The translations under genes and the position numbers were made by a program. Shown here in pieces: positions 21,447 through 33,694 of a stretch of 64,000 bases of DNA. Positions within the stretch are counted from its first letter, which is position 1; the number at the start of each line of letters is the position of its first letter. The stretch spans positions 90,245,137-90,309,136 of the forward strand of contig CM045988.1 in assembly GCA_025175895.1 (NCBI GenBank). Direction: 5' to 3'. The notes under the pieces are model-generated. The model worked only from the letters and a program-made list of their open reading frames with translations, had not been told where the DNA came from and searched no databases. The stretch comes from Wurfbainia villosa (lineage: Eukaryota > Streptophyta > Magnoliopsida > Zingiberales > Zingiberaceae).

Positions 21447-23077
21447 ATGGGTTAGGTTGTGTCAACTCTAAGTGGATGAGTAGTTAACCTAGCCATAGTA
21501 GAGTTGACACTTTAGGATGTGCCAATGTGTTTTGAGAAGTTGAAAATGGATCAAAATTGACACTTTAAGTTTAGAGGTCATAGTGTGTCATTTTGGATTT
21601 TTAGCACACTAGGGAAATGGGTAGCATTATGGAAAAATGGATTTAATTCTAAGAAATGACAATTGGGCTTAACAATTAGGTATTATATACTTTTACATTT
21701 TATTTGTCATATTCCATGTCATGACATCATGCTCATTTTTATCATATAAAATGTCATGACATTTTAGGTTAATTATGTGTCAGACTTATGTCTTAGATTG
21801 CATTTCTATATGTCATTACATCATGATTATTGACACATGCTATTTATGTTATCATTTATGTCATAATTATCAATCATGTATTAATTAAAATTGAGTTAAG
21901 GACCATGACATGATTTGAAGTCTCATGCATAAGGGAATCAAATAGTGTTGCCTAGATAAATGCATGTGACCATAGATTAAGAAGAACAAAAACTCACATC
22001 TCACATCAAATTGACTTGTATGTGTTTTTCATACACCTTAGATATGTGAGATACTAGGAAATGAGTTAAGTTCATGTGTTTACCTAGTACATCATAATGA
22101 ATTTAGAACTCATTAGATTTTAGTGATGGATCATTGGGAAAGCTTATATTCAAGTCATGTACATTGAGCCCAAAGAACATGATCCAATATAAGGTTTTAA
22201 AAACTATTTAAAAATCATTTTGAAAAATCTAGGTGCTATCTATCTTTTGATAGAAGTCACCATTGATGATGTTGATACAAAGAGGGCTTAAAACATTAAA
22301 GTTTTTCTCATTTATGAACTTTGTATCATTTCACTATTTTGTGGGTAAAATATTTTTCACCCATATTGATTGTTATAAGTATTATGCATATGAATTTTCA
22401 TGATTTTTCAACGTATGTATAATTACTTATATTTTTTGGATTTTCATTTCTGAAACTCAGATTTTTGCACTTGTAGAAGTCAGTCGATTGCCGTTGTTGG
22501 CAGTCGATTGGCGTCAATAGCAGTCGACTGGTAACTATCAAGAGTCGACTACCAGGCTAATTTCGAGTAAATAAAGATGGATTAGCCCATGTTCAGCTAT
22601 GTTTAGATTCCCTAACCACTCTTGACCCTAGGACATGCTTTGGAGAGCATTATAAAGGGTGAAAATCCATTGGATATGGATTAGGAGAGTTGTTTGGGTG
22701 GTGTATCAATTTTAAGGAGTGTGGAAGTTCATGTTTGGATTTTTAACCTTAATTTTGATGGTTTAGTGTTCATATTGGCTTAGGGACTCTCCATGGACAT
22801 TGTTGGTGCAATGGTCAAAGGGGAGCAAGCCTTTAGGGAGAGGTTACCCATCATGGATTGATGGAGGCATTTTTGGACCAAGGGGGAGAGTGTGAGTTCT
22901 CATTGGATATGAGATATTGGGACCCTTGGAGAGACCCTTTTTGATGTATGTCAAAAAGGGGGAGAATTGTGAGGATTGAGACCAATTGGGGTTAGTTGGT
23001 ACACGGTGCCAATTTGGGTTAGTTGGTCGGGAGATTTGAGTTAGATGACCTAACTCAATGTGATTTTTGTCAAATAT
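21447..23077 (+). other. Non-coding internal region of the LTR element
   Basis: No pol domain is seen in any frame. Near 22483-22553 CAGTCGATTG, CAGTCGATTGG, CAGTCGACTGG and GAGTCGACTACC occur within 70 bases. Two short segments (22800-22815 and 23091-23104) share TTGTTGGTGCAAT, the second being the LTR start. Confidence 0.5.
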
Positions 23078-23092
23078 CAAAAAGGGGGAAAT
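23078..23092 (+). promoter_or_regulatory. Polypurine tract
   Basis: AAAAAGGGGGAAAT sits directly before the TG of the 3' LTR and has the standard form for plus-strand priming. Confidence 0.75.
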
Positions 23093-24385
23093 TGTTGGTG
23101 CAATCGACCGAGGTCACGATTGACTGGACTCGAGTTTGACTCGAGTAATGTTTTGATGTTTGACGGTGAGTTGACTACATGGTTGATTTGGGGTTGACCA
23201 TGTGTGGGAAGTCCAAGTGTGTAGCCTTGGCATAGAAAATCCAAGCATAGGGCTTGGTGTTGGTAAAATTTAAGCATGAGTCTTGGTGTGGGAAGTCCAA
23301 CATGGAGTTGGCATGCAAGTCTAAGTGTGTAGCCTTGGCAATAGGAAGTCTTGAGGACTTGGCAAGGTCACTAGTCTTATAGGCTCGGGGTCCTTGAGTC
23401 AGTGAAGGATGACATTACAAAGCCGTGCACTTGGTGCATTCGAGGGACCGCCGAACGGGGAGCGAATGGAATGAGGCCCAAGGGAAGCATACTTCGAGGC
23501 CAAGAGACGCGAAGGATGACATTGCGAAGTCATACGCTTGGTGCATCCGAGGGACGTAGGCCGAGGGAAGAGAGCTTCGGTGTGGAACTCCATGAGAGGA
23601 TGAGGTGGACTTAGCCAAGTGGCTAAGACTGAGTGTCAGATGCTCAAACATGGTATTTGAGGTTTTACCCAACGGTCGGATGCTCAAATAAAGTCTTTGT
23701 CTAAGCTTCGATGGGTAGTCGACTATGAGGCCATTAGTCGACTGATGAAGACATCAGTCGACTGATGGAAGATCCGTTGGTTTTTTCTAGTGTGGATCGA
23801 ACCGTTGTGAGACAACGACTACAGGGTCAGTCGACTGATGGCTTTTGGTAGTCGATTGATGAGTGCGAAATTAGCTCTATGCAGGTTATATAATGAGCTC
23901 GAGAAGGAAGATTTTGCAACAGTTTTTGGGGCGATTTTAGAAGGGAATTGTTGTTGCATTTCAGACCTTCAAGAGCAATCCAAAGCAAGCAACAAGCAAG
24001 TGATCAAAGCAAAGTTTTGTAAAGTGTTCTTTACTTGTATTTCATCTTGTCTTTGTATTTTGCTTATACTTTTGTATTACTTAGTGTAATTGCTTGTACG
24101 AGATTTCTCCACCTCCAACTTGTTATCGAGAAGGAGTTTGAGTAGTGGTGTGTGCATTACTCGAGCTCATTGAGCTCACCTATGGAGTAGGAACCCTAAG
24201 GTTCCGGATCACGTATATCATTGTGTATTTGTGTATGCTTGTATTGTTGCTTAGTATTTATATTATTTCCGTTGCGCTAACGACAATTGTAGACAAGAGA
24301 CACACACGAACGATCGAACAATTTACATCGTCAAGCAAATTGGGCTATTCACCCCCCCCTCTAGCCGACCACCGATCCTCCAACA
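23093..24385 (+). repeat. 3' LTR of a partial LTR retrotransposon
   Basis: A 1293-bp segment starting TGTTGGTGCAATCGACC after a polypurine tract and ending CCTCCAACA, with TG...CA and short TGTTGG/CCAACA inverted ends. A TATATAAT box lies at 23886-23893. AGTCGACTGATG-type motifs recur at about 23706, 23732, 23754 and 23829. No matching 5' LTR is in the window, so age and target duplication cannot be judged. A short degraded relative of its start lies at 62052-62085. Confidence 0.75.
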
Positions 24386-24699
24386 AAATGAGACATGATT
24401 GGTAGCAAATTCAGGTTTTTGTTTCCTTGGAGAATCAACATAGGGAGTTTTGGAAAAGTGGATGCTTCGTACTCTTGTAACCATTTAGATAAAAAAATAT
24501 ATTAGATTAATTCACAACACTTGCAATTTAGATAAAATTATTTTATAAACTTCAACACAATACTTACAACAACTAAAATACAAATGACAACTTGAAATAA
24601 TATGTTTAATCAAATAACATCTTGTAGTTAAATTCACATAACTTGTCTAATCATCATCACTTATTTGTAGAGAATCCAATTGGTGTTTTATCTCTTCCT
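24386..24699. other. AT-rich gene-free stretch
   Basis: I see no coding frame or repeat signature. It follows the LTR directly. Confidence 0.4.
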
Positions 24700-24985
24700 A
24701 TACATCTTTTAACTTAATTATTTTTTCCGACTGCGAAAGTTGTCTTCTTGAATTTGAACTTGTAATGAATCTGTCGCTGCACATGAAGTTTCGTTCCCAC
24801 TTAATGTAAATGAAGTGAGAGTAGAATTTTTATCCAAGTGTGCTTGATAAGCTTTTTCTGCCTCTTCTCTATTTTTGAAAGATCGATGTATAACGCTTTT
24901 AAAGTCATTAACTTGTCTAGATGCTTCTATCTAAGTATCATAAATACCCGATTGACGTCCAACAAAAACAACATATATTTTCCCC
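24700..24985 (-). pseudogene. Viroplasmin-like / RNase H1 N-terminal (Cauli_VI) domain fragment
   Basis: Read on the minus strand from 24985, the sequence gives KIYVVFVGRQSGIYDT, a stop where Trp is expected, then RQVNDFKSVIHRSFKNREEA and EKAYQAHL. This is the compact fold shared by the N-terminal domain of eukaryotic RNase H1 and caulimovirus viroplasmin (PF01693), which binds RNA/DNA hybrids. The domain also occurs in many plant genes and plant transposable elements, so a viral origin is not implied. The piece is isolated: I find no RNase H catalytic domain, reverse transcriptase or other viral gene beside it. It is broken by at least one stop. Confidence 0.7.
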
Positions 24986-25787
24986 TTATTAAAAATAACA
25001 TTTAAAAAATTATATAAACAAGAGATCAAGTAAAAAAGTAAAATCACACTATCTCACCATTCTTTGATACCTCAAGATAGAGATGGTGTAAACGACTAGA
25101 TAATTTGGGTTGCTCCTCCACATATAATTACACCCTTTAGAACTCCAACATAAGGTAAGTCTATGCACAGTAAATTGTAACTAATGTCAAAGTGCAAACC
25201 GAGATAAAAATTTATCGGAGTAAAATACAAATCAAGAGAGAGACCATACCTTTCAAATCCATGACATGCTCAATTGAATATCTAAAATCATTGTTTCTTT
25301 GACAAAAGATACTTAAAGATAAGAGGAATCGACTAATCTTGAATAGTCATATGCTATCAATCGGAGATAGATAAATTTAACAACCTTTGAAATGCTCATG
25401 TGCAAGTAAATCATGTTTTAGTTGACATGCAAAAAAGTGAGGTAAGGGTTAGTCACTAGGATTTACAATATTAGTTGTCTCTATATGCAAAAAAAAAAAA
25501 CAAGGGGTGCCCAAGGCATGCCACAGGGAAAATGTCAAAATCTCGAAGGCATTGGACATTGGACAGGATGTTACCTAGTGTATATAAATTTACAAAGGAA
25601 CACTGTGCTATTAAAAAAAATTGCTCAGTATACTTAAAAAAAATGTTAACTCAATGTAGAACCATTTTAATTAACATATGATGTCATTTAAGAAAATTTT
25701 ACAAGTAATAGTTATTATAAGCATAACACTTTGTGCACGCAGACCATAAAATACTAAGTAAAGTAAATGAAAGAGCTAAAAAAGACC
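24986..25787. other. Gene-free stretch before CACTA-2
   Basis: AT-rich. A poly-A run at 25490-25500 is followed by a short GC-richer patch. No coding or structural RNA signature is recognised. The last three bases of the flank (25788-25790, TAG) are the CACTA-2 target duplication. Confidence 0.4.
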
Positions 25788-25790
25788 TAG

Positions 25791-26395
25791 CACTACAAGA
25801 AAAATAGAAAATAGCAACAAATTTTTAGCGACGAAATACTATTTCGTCGCTAAAACTAGATATTTGCGACGAAATAATATATCGTCGCAAAATAATCCTA
25901 TATTTGTGATGAAATATAACATTTCGTCGTAAATATACTATATATTGACGACGATATAAACATATTCGTTGTAAAATAATACTTAGCGACGAATAAATAT
26001 AGAATCGTCGTAAACTACTTTGCGACGAACTTTTAACATTCATCGCAAATTATTCAGTCGAGCCGCCAGTTGAGTAAACTGGATTCTGTGGTCGATCGAA
26101 TGTCAGACAGTCAAGTCGTCAATCCCGCTAGTCGACTGAATATTAGCGATGATATATTTAAATTTCATCGCAAACATATCAGTTGAGTCGTCAGTCGAGT
26201 TAACTCGATTTTGTGACCGCTGCTAAATTACTGGCAGTCGAGTCGTCAATCTCACAAGTCGACTAATGATCAATATTAGCGACGAAATATAATATTTCGT
26301 CGCTAAAGTAAAATATATTAATGACGAATTTTAAATATTCATCGCTAATATTTATTATATTAGCGATGAATACATCATATTTCATCGCTAATATA
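25791..26395 (+). repeat. 5' terminus and subterminal repeats of CACTA-2
   Basis: Terminal CACTACAAGAAAAATAG, then many GCGACGAAAT / ATTTCGTCGC inverted pairs. Two longer blocks contain CAGTCGAGTCGTCAATC. The arrangement is the same as at 6926-7588 in CACTA-1. Confidence 0.85.
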
Positions 26396-27127
26396 CGTGA
26401 AAAAACCCTATCCCGCACCGATTCTCTCATTTTCTCTGCGCGACTTCCTCTCTTCTGGCGATTTTCTGCTCTCCTGCAATTCTCCGTGCGACTCTCCGGC
26501 AACCAACTCCGGCGACAGCTCCGGTCTCGTCCGGAGCTTCTTCTCGGCGCTTATCTCCCACGACAGCTCCATCCTCCGCCCTCAGCCCTCAACCCTTCGA
26601 CCTCCAACTCCGACGACAGCTCGGCCCTCCGACCTCCGACCTCCAACTCCGGTGACAACTCGGCCCTCCAGCCTCCGCCCTCCGACCTCCAGCTCGACCC
26701 TCTGGCTTAATCGGTAATAATTTTATTTTGATATTTATTTGTCACACATGAAATTGCATCTGTCAATTTGCTTTAGAAATTTGTTTAGTTAAGGAAATTT
26801 TTAGTTGCTGCAATGAAAAAAATATTCATAGTTGAATTATTACTTAATTCTTTTTGTTTGAACATGATGGTTCTATTTTTAGCCTAAGTGACAATACCAC
26901 TGCTTGAACTTGGCTAGCCATAGATTTGGGACTAATACGTTGTAACATGTTGTGCCCATACTTATTTATGCATGTTTATAGTAATAACATATTGTGTGAG
27001 GTTTAAATTATAAATGTTTTAATTATTTTATATGTGATAACTACATTTAAGTTGATAAATTCTTTTTATTGAAAATTAACATAAAAATTATTTTATATAT
27101 GATTAACCAAGGTTTAAAAATATAGAT
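26396..27127 (+). promoter_or_regulatory. Leader of the CACTA-2 transposase gene
   Basis: A GC-rich block (26400-26708) with repeated CGACCTCCAACTCCG and GACAGCTCGGCCCTCC is followed by AT-rich sequence, probably 5' untranslated region or intron. Pro/Ser-rich frames over the block are not shared with CACTA-1 and are not annotated as genes. Confidence 0.45.
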
Positions 27128-27260
27128 AAAAATTAAATAACGATTTAGAACCAGATTAGTCCTGAATATATAAATGGGTTGAATAAATTTATGAGTATGG
27201 TAGAAAATTACATGATCAGTCTGAATTTATCAAAAATTCGTTGTCCATGTCAACGGTGTG
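27128..27260 (+). pseudogene. TNP2 N-terminal domain, first half, cut by a solo LTR (CACTA-2)
   Basis: ISPEYINGLNKFMSMVENYM and CPCQRC form the Transpos_assoc signature. The gene is interrupted directly after the Cys motif by a 3548-bp LTR. It resumes at 30814 with DNLFQFELDY-equivalent codons once the duplicated GTGTG is allowed for. Confidence 0.85.
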
Positions 27261-30200
27261 TGTCACGCCCCGAGAGTATGCCGTGCCGAAAAGCAAACGG
27301 ACGGCATCTCCCCTGTACGTGGCAACATATCGGGTTAATACAAGGCCCGTAGGCCCACAACAATAATATGATATACGCAGATATCATCATATCAAACATA
27401 ATAAACACAGCGGAAACAATACAAACAGATCAACAAGATACCATGACCCAACTGTGCACTCCGGAGTGACTTGACACAACAAGAAACATAATAGAAGCAA
27501 CAACGAAAGCCAAATACATACAATACGTCCGTATATCACAGATACGGAAACAATACAGGTTAAAACCACAAAACGACAATCCATAGTAATACAACAATAC
27601 GGAAAACAGGTCCATTCGTCCGGTGTGAGATGGGATCACCGGCGGAGCTCGAACGCCCAAAGAGTCTTCTACTGTTATCCGGCGACAGAAGCCTGTGGTC
27701 GGGGTGGTGGTGAGTATAAACTCGGGGTAATATATAGAAGTGCATGAACAACATATAAGGATAGATCTACAAGTATACATGTGAAGATCTGTATACAAAG
27801 ATGAGTCCAATAGACATACTCTAAGCATAGTAATCAAGAATTACAGATATGTCCTACTCATAGCATAAATCAATCGATCAATCGAAAGTAATGTACGCAC
27901 TGACCTGTCCTCCATATGATAGATCATCACGAATGTATACTATAACATAACCATATAACGTACTGTGTCAAACCCATACGACCAATACTGTACATACAAA
28001 CAGATATATGATCACTGATAATAACCCTATCTGTACCACCCATGACATGATGCTAATCAAATGCATATAATATCAATCAACGCATGTATCATGCTCAACC
28101 CATAGCAAGAAATAGAATGCAAATGGCATGTATCATGATGTACAAGCATGTGCACAATATCATAGCTCAATCAAATGCAAAGATCTCACTGCATATGTAA
28201 AACATATATCAAATACATGCATACATATATATCAAGAATGCATACTGCGGACCTGTCCAACCACGACCCAGAGTGGCGGTGTGGTGGCACGACAAATGAC
28301 AACTAGCCCGACTCCGCCCACCACTCTCGAGTGGCCGAGTAGTAGTATGGTGAGTAGTGTATAAGCGTAAAAGCTAACTACTCCTAGGGGCCCTCTGCAA
28401 GCCACGCTGTCCCTACCCATGAGTAGACAAACACCGCACACAGACAACAAAGACACCTCACACAACCACCGTCCTATAGTGGGCGAGTGCTAACACCACT
28501 GCACGGTGGCGTGATCTCCAGCCTACCACCATCCATAGTGGTAAAGCGCGACATCCAATGCTCGCCCTCAACCTCAAGCTACCACTACCCCGAGTGGCGG
28601 GAGGCGGGATGACGGACGACTTGTCTCAATCCACAAGGGAGACCTACCAACAAAGATGCATGCAATGTGATGATGCATAGCTCCATACATGTATCCTCGC
28701 GACACTCCTATCCCACGGGAGTCCCGTCAACTAAAAAGTCAACTATGCAAGGACTACAATCCATAAGACTCTCTCTATCGCATAAAGAGTCATACTCATC
28801 TGACCGACAACCACGCTAAGACCTCTAGTCAGTAGCGATATACAATCGACCATCCATATAACCATACACAGGCATACAATCCCTAATGGATATACCATCA
28901 CACTAGGACTTCTAGTCCCTGGTCACATACGGGCAACCATACAATTATCTATGCAGCATAACTAGATCCATCATAAATGCACCACTAATACGAATATGAT
29001 ATAACAATCGACTCCATAATCCAAACCATCACCTAACCCTAGTGATGTAATACAGTAAACCAATCTGAAGTCACAAAGATAACCCTAACCACATGTACTT
29101 ACTGAACATCTATCAGCTAATACATAATAGGGTTTATAGTTCCTATCCGTGCTAGATAATCAATGAGTAACAGAGTATATATATCTCAAAGGTCAAGGCA
29201 GTACAAGCATATGATTAAATATGAGTGGATCTAAGGTAAACAGGTATATACATACATCCAAGATCATGCACTGGAATTGATCAAAACTACCGGACCAGGT
29301 AGATATTACCCACCTGATACGAAGCTCGAAATAATGCTCACGGCCGCGAACCTGCTTCGTATCCCAACCTGCACATAATAGCAACAATGATTAAATACAA
29401 GTATCCAACAAACGTAGAAACTAAACACTACTCATTTCTATGTTCGTATTCTTTCCTTGTCTACGAGTTAGATACTCGACTATCCCAATCTGATACATCA
29501 TAACCAACCTCACAATAGATCACTTTTATCCCGTTCACAAACAATCTCATGTACAACACATACACACACTGTACACACACCTTCATTCACAAAATCAACC
29601 GCAATCATAAATGAAAGTCTAAACAACATCTAAATCAATGTTGCAATTTAGCTTACTTCCTCATCCCATCAAAATCACATTAACTGCAAATCAACTCATC
29701 CACAATTATCAAACGCAGATAACCTACAACATTCAACCAAATCAATGTTCACAATCGTATAACACTCTAAACCTCACTGTCCATCCATCCAACATCTTCA
29801 TTACAGCATCCCAAACAACACCTAAACCATCGAATACCATAGGCCTAAACACACCACGGAAATACATCAATTATTAACTGAGAAGCAAAGATTTGATCGA
29901 GCTTACCTTCCCTAAATCTTCACCGGCAGTCACCCCTCCTTTAACCTCTGTTCACCGGAGGAATCCAACGACGCCAATCCCTCTTCCCAATCTGTTATGT
30001 TCGCTAATGGCCAAAACTCACCGATCGATCATCTCCTAGGGATCGGAATGGCCTCCCAATCCGATTGAAGCCGCTGCCGATCCAAACTCCTAGCTGCTTA
30101 TACTCTAGCTCATCCGCGGAGAACATCGAGAACCCTAAGCCACCAGCCTCTCCTCTTGCAATCGCCAACTCTGCCGACGAGACAAAGAAGGTCGACTCAG

Positions 30201-30813
30201 CTCGACACGATATAAGACGGCAACGAAAGGACAAGGAAGAAGAGTCGCCGACGAACCTAGCTTCGAGATCCAAAGCGCCTGCCAATTGAGTTGGCGTCGG
30301 AAGAGATCGGTCACGGCGACGAAGCAGAGAGATGAAGGAATCCATTGTGGCTGCCGCAGGCGTTCGACGGAGTTGGCGATCGCTCCGGCGATGCTTGAAG
30401 GAAGGAGAGGGAGTGGCGGAGAGCTCTCGGCGAGAAGCAACATCTCAGATCGGGAAGATGAGGAAACAGCGAGGAAGGAATGGGTGCGCGGTGAAGAAAG
30501 GGATCGCGCCGAACAGAGGAAAGGAAAATCGCGAGATCGATTCGTTCGAAGCTTTTAAAAGCTATTCGAGTGATTCGGTTAACCCAGCCAAATCTAAACC
30601 TATCCTGATTTGGGTTCAGCTCAACTGGTTCGGCCCAATCAGCCCAAGCCCAATCAGCCCAAAGCCCAATTTCAGCCCACTAGGTTCAGCCCAATGGATT
30701 TAACCCAACTAGATAACTAACCCATTAGCCCACTATTTAAATCCAATTAAATAAAAGGGTTAATCCATATAATAATAATTTTAATTTTTTTTTTCCATAT
30801 TTTACAGTGTGAC
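27256..30813 (+). mobile_element. Solo LTR inserted in the CACTA-2 transposase gene
   Basis: 27261-30808 starts TGTCACGCCCCGAG and ends ATATTTTACA. It is flanked by GTGTG at 27256-27260 and 30809-30813. No primer site, polypurine tract or coding domain lies inside, so it is a single LTR left after LTR-LTR recombination. Its size and TGTCACGCCCC start fit a chromovirus-type Ty3/gypsy LTR; that class is inference. CACTA-1 has the intact target (continuous GGTGTGACAATTTG). A relative on the minus strand fills 62086-64000: both carry CCTGATACGAAGCTC (or its complement) about 30 bases from a GGACCAGGTAG-type motif. Confidence 0.88.
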
Positions 30814-31537
30814 AATTTGTTTCAGTTTGAATTGGATTATGTGCGAGGGCATCTGTATAGGTGGGGATTCGATAGACTATATAAAGTCTGGAACTTGCAT
30901 GGAGAAGCCTTTACATCATCCGGTAGTATAAATATTGTCGATTAAGATGAGAATGATTTTGTTGTTGAAGTAGATGATTTCGAAGATGATTTTGAAGACA
31001 TGTTTACTGATTTACAAAATGCAGAAAATATAACCAACAACGAGCCTCAATCAGATGATATAAATATAAACACAAATGCAAATGGTTATAGGCGAAGTTA
31101 TATTTCAATGTTGGAAGAATCACAAAAAGAACTCTATCCCAATTGTACTAGTTTTTTGCTTTTCAATTTTATGGTGAAGCCAATGCATGTGAAAGTGTTA
31201 AATGGCTGGAGCAATAAATCTTTTGATATGTTACTTCAGTTATTGCAAGAGGCATTTCCTAAACTAAATGCAATTTCAAACTCTTATTATGAAGCCAAAA
31301 AATTATTGAAAGAGTTAGGATTGACATACGAGAAGATACATGTCTGTAAGAATTATTGTATATTATTTTGGGATGAGCACGAGAATAAGGATGAATGTCC
31401 AATGTGCAAAGAGCCCAGATATAAGTACGAAGGGATGAATAAGAAAAAGAACCCTCAAAAAATTCTTCGATATTTTCCTCTGAAACCGAGACTTAAGAGG
31501 TTGTTTATTTCGAAACATACGGCTAAAGAGATGAGAT
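30814..31537 (+). pseudogene. TNP2 transposase, N-terminal to central part (CACTA-2)
   Basis: Continues the N-terminal domain (RGHLYRWGFDRLYKVWNLHG), then an in-frame TAA near 30942. The open frame from 31000 follows with VKVLNGWSNKSFDMLLQLLQ, YEKIHVCKNYCILFWDEHE and CPMCKEPRYK. It is cut after AAAGAGATGAGAT by the second-family CACTA element; codons resume at 37578. CACTA-1 keeps the joined reading (KEMR, then the HKEKRVETD-type segment). Confidence 0.88.
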
Positions 31538-31559
31538 CACTACAACAAAAAATCGAATA

Positions 31560-31776
31560 GACAACGGTGAAAAACCGTTGTCTATTGGCAAAAAAATCTG
31601 TGGTAAATCGATCCGTTGTGAAAAGTGGTTCGGGCAAAGACAACGGTGAAAAATCATTGTCGTTTCAAGGATAAGACAACGGGTTTTAACCGTTGTCTTT
31701 GACCGAATCACTTTTCACAACGGGTCAATTTACCACAGATGTTTTTGCTAATAGACAACGATTTTTCATCGTTGTC
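31560..31776. repeat. Long inverted repeat (about 102-nt arms) in CACTA-3
   Basis: 31560-31661 pairs with 31675-31776 around a 13-nt loop. Both arms carry GACAACG...CGTTGTCTATTRGCAA, ATCTGTGGTAAAT and CCGTTGTGAAAAGTG. A third, similar unit follows to about 31885. A near-CACTA end (TATAGTG, 31922-31928) suggests a 391-bp MITE-like unit at this edge. A relative lies at 60656-60967. Confidence 0.85.
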
Positions 31777-32178
31777 TTTTCCTTAAATCTACAACGGTCT
31801 TTCACTGTTGTCTTTGACCGACCACCGATTTACCACGGATTTTTTTTGCTCATAGACAACGGTTTTTCACCGTTGTCATTTCTCAACGGTTACTCTAGAA
31901 CACAATAAACCGTTGTAGATTTATAGTGTTGCGTTTTTAATATAAATCATACAACATCAAAAAGAATTATAGAAAACACATATATACACTCGCACTTGTA
32001 GTAATGTAAAGTACAAGGTCACATCACATTTTAAATGATCACTCTTACCGATATATATTAAAAAGTATTGTGGCAAAACAACTACACATCATATGCACCA
32101 AAAGTATTATGCATAATAAGCAAAACACTTATAGATTACCACATGTAACAAAAAGAGGTATGTACATTTAAATCTCTC

Positions 32179-33046
32179 CTAATCATCAGATATGTGATCT
32201 TGTATGCATTCAGCCCACTCCGAACGTACTTCATCAATTTCCTTTGCAGCTATCACAGATTTTGCAAACTGCATGTGAATAAATGAATGAAAATGTAATT
32301 AAACACTATGGTATCAATAAGAAAATTTGAAAATATATCTAATATTACTATTGATCGTAGGAAAGACTTGTCAAAGGATGCGGCGCCTTCAATTATCTCT
32401 CTCATATATCATAAAACAAAATACCCGCATTGAGCTCCATCCGGTTGAAGGGGAACCTGTGATGGAAAAAATTATAGTAGTTATTTTGATAGTAAAATTT
32501 GATACATAAATTACACACAAGATCGCAAAAAAAGTTGTCATAAGGGAAAAAAAAAGTTGTCATAAGAGAAATTTGATATCGCAAATTTTTGTTTTTGTAT
32601 TTCTTTTTCTGTCGTCTTTAACTTATATGCCCTTATATTAATAAATTCTCTACATTAACACCTCAATGTTGCATTTGTTTTATTTTGAATTATACATCTA
32701 ATAACCTCCTTAATTTCCCTACTTGAGTTTAAAAAAAACTGGTAGTTATTCCTTGAGCAACATCTAGTACGAGTAAAAGTGTTTTGGAACCAAAATGCAG
32801 TTAGGGCATAATAGAAGAGATAATTACACTCGAGTTTGCAGAGACATCCTGCGTTGAAGCATAGATTCCAACAGGAATATCATTTGTCACATCACTTTCC
32901 TTAACTTGTCAAAAAAATTGCAGTGGGCAAAGTGAAACAACTAAAATAAGTAGACAATCTCCATAGGATGGAATGAGTTTTACCTCATCAATTCTTGGGA
33001 CATAACCTTCGGAGTTATAGTCATAACTGTCAACGATGGTGGCTCC
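32179..33046 (-). pseudogene. Captured gene fragment, 3' exons, in CACTA-3
   Basis: Minus-strand exon-like pieces with consensus borders. 33046-32984 (AG before, GT after) reads GATIVDSYDYNSEGYVPRID then Glu. About 32904-32835 reads VKESDVTNDIPVGIYASTQD. 32268-32179, after CACATGCAG, reads FAKSVIAAKEIDEVRSEWAE followed by nine residues and TAG. Introns are retained, so capture was at the DNA level. I do not recognise the protein. The pieces look like the C-terminal end of one host gene. Confidence 0.55.
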
Positions 33047-33694
33047 CTGCCAAAGAAACAAGTTGATATAACAATAGGGAAAGATCAGAATACGTATTAA
33101 CTAAGTGGATATCACAAAAAGCATGTAAGTGGTTTGGTGTTAGAACTTCAACAACTTCTCTATTATGATAGAGAGTTCCATTTGTAACTCAAAAATGCTT
33201 CAAAGTTATTTGTGAACAAATTCCCTATTACGATAGAGAGTCCCATTCGTAACTCAAAAATGGCTTCAAAGTTATTTGTGATTGTCATTTTTGCTATTGC
33301 TTAAGCTAACTACTAAACATGAAATTTAATGTAACAATAACAAGAAAGAATGCACTTGGTATGTAGCTTTGAGACAACTACCAAGAAATCATGTTGCGGA
33401 GGAATCGGTCCGATTGCTGTTTAACATGTAAATTTTGACTCATTGAAACTATAGTTTTGCGGAATGCTCATCTGGCCATCTTGATACAATTAACACGTCT
33501 ATCAATCAGTTGACTGAAACCCCTCAATCATACACATTTTGTCTATCTAAACTCGTCTACACCAATTATAAAGCTTTCTTCACTTAGCCTGTATTATCAA
33601 CATATTTCTTGCACTCCGATTAATTGAATTGTCGCTAAGTGTTACATGAGATATCATCCCAAGATGGGTGAAAGGAAGAGGTACATGACTGAAA

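Noticed and set aside
26321..26717. Pro/Ser-rich frame of 129 codons in CACTA-2
   Set aside because: Spans subterminal repeats and the GC-rich leader; no equivalent protein in CACTA-1.
27560..29400. Possible host gene in the region between the CACTA-2 halves
   Set aside because: No frame longer than about 135 codons. The TG...CA ends and GTGTG duplication show it is one LTR.
30004..30703. Overlapping open frames in the solo LTR
   Set aside because: GC-rich LTR leader. Frames lie on both strands, lack domains and are not preserved in the related LTR at 62086-64000.
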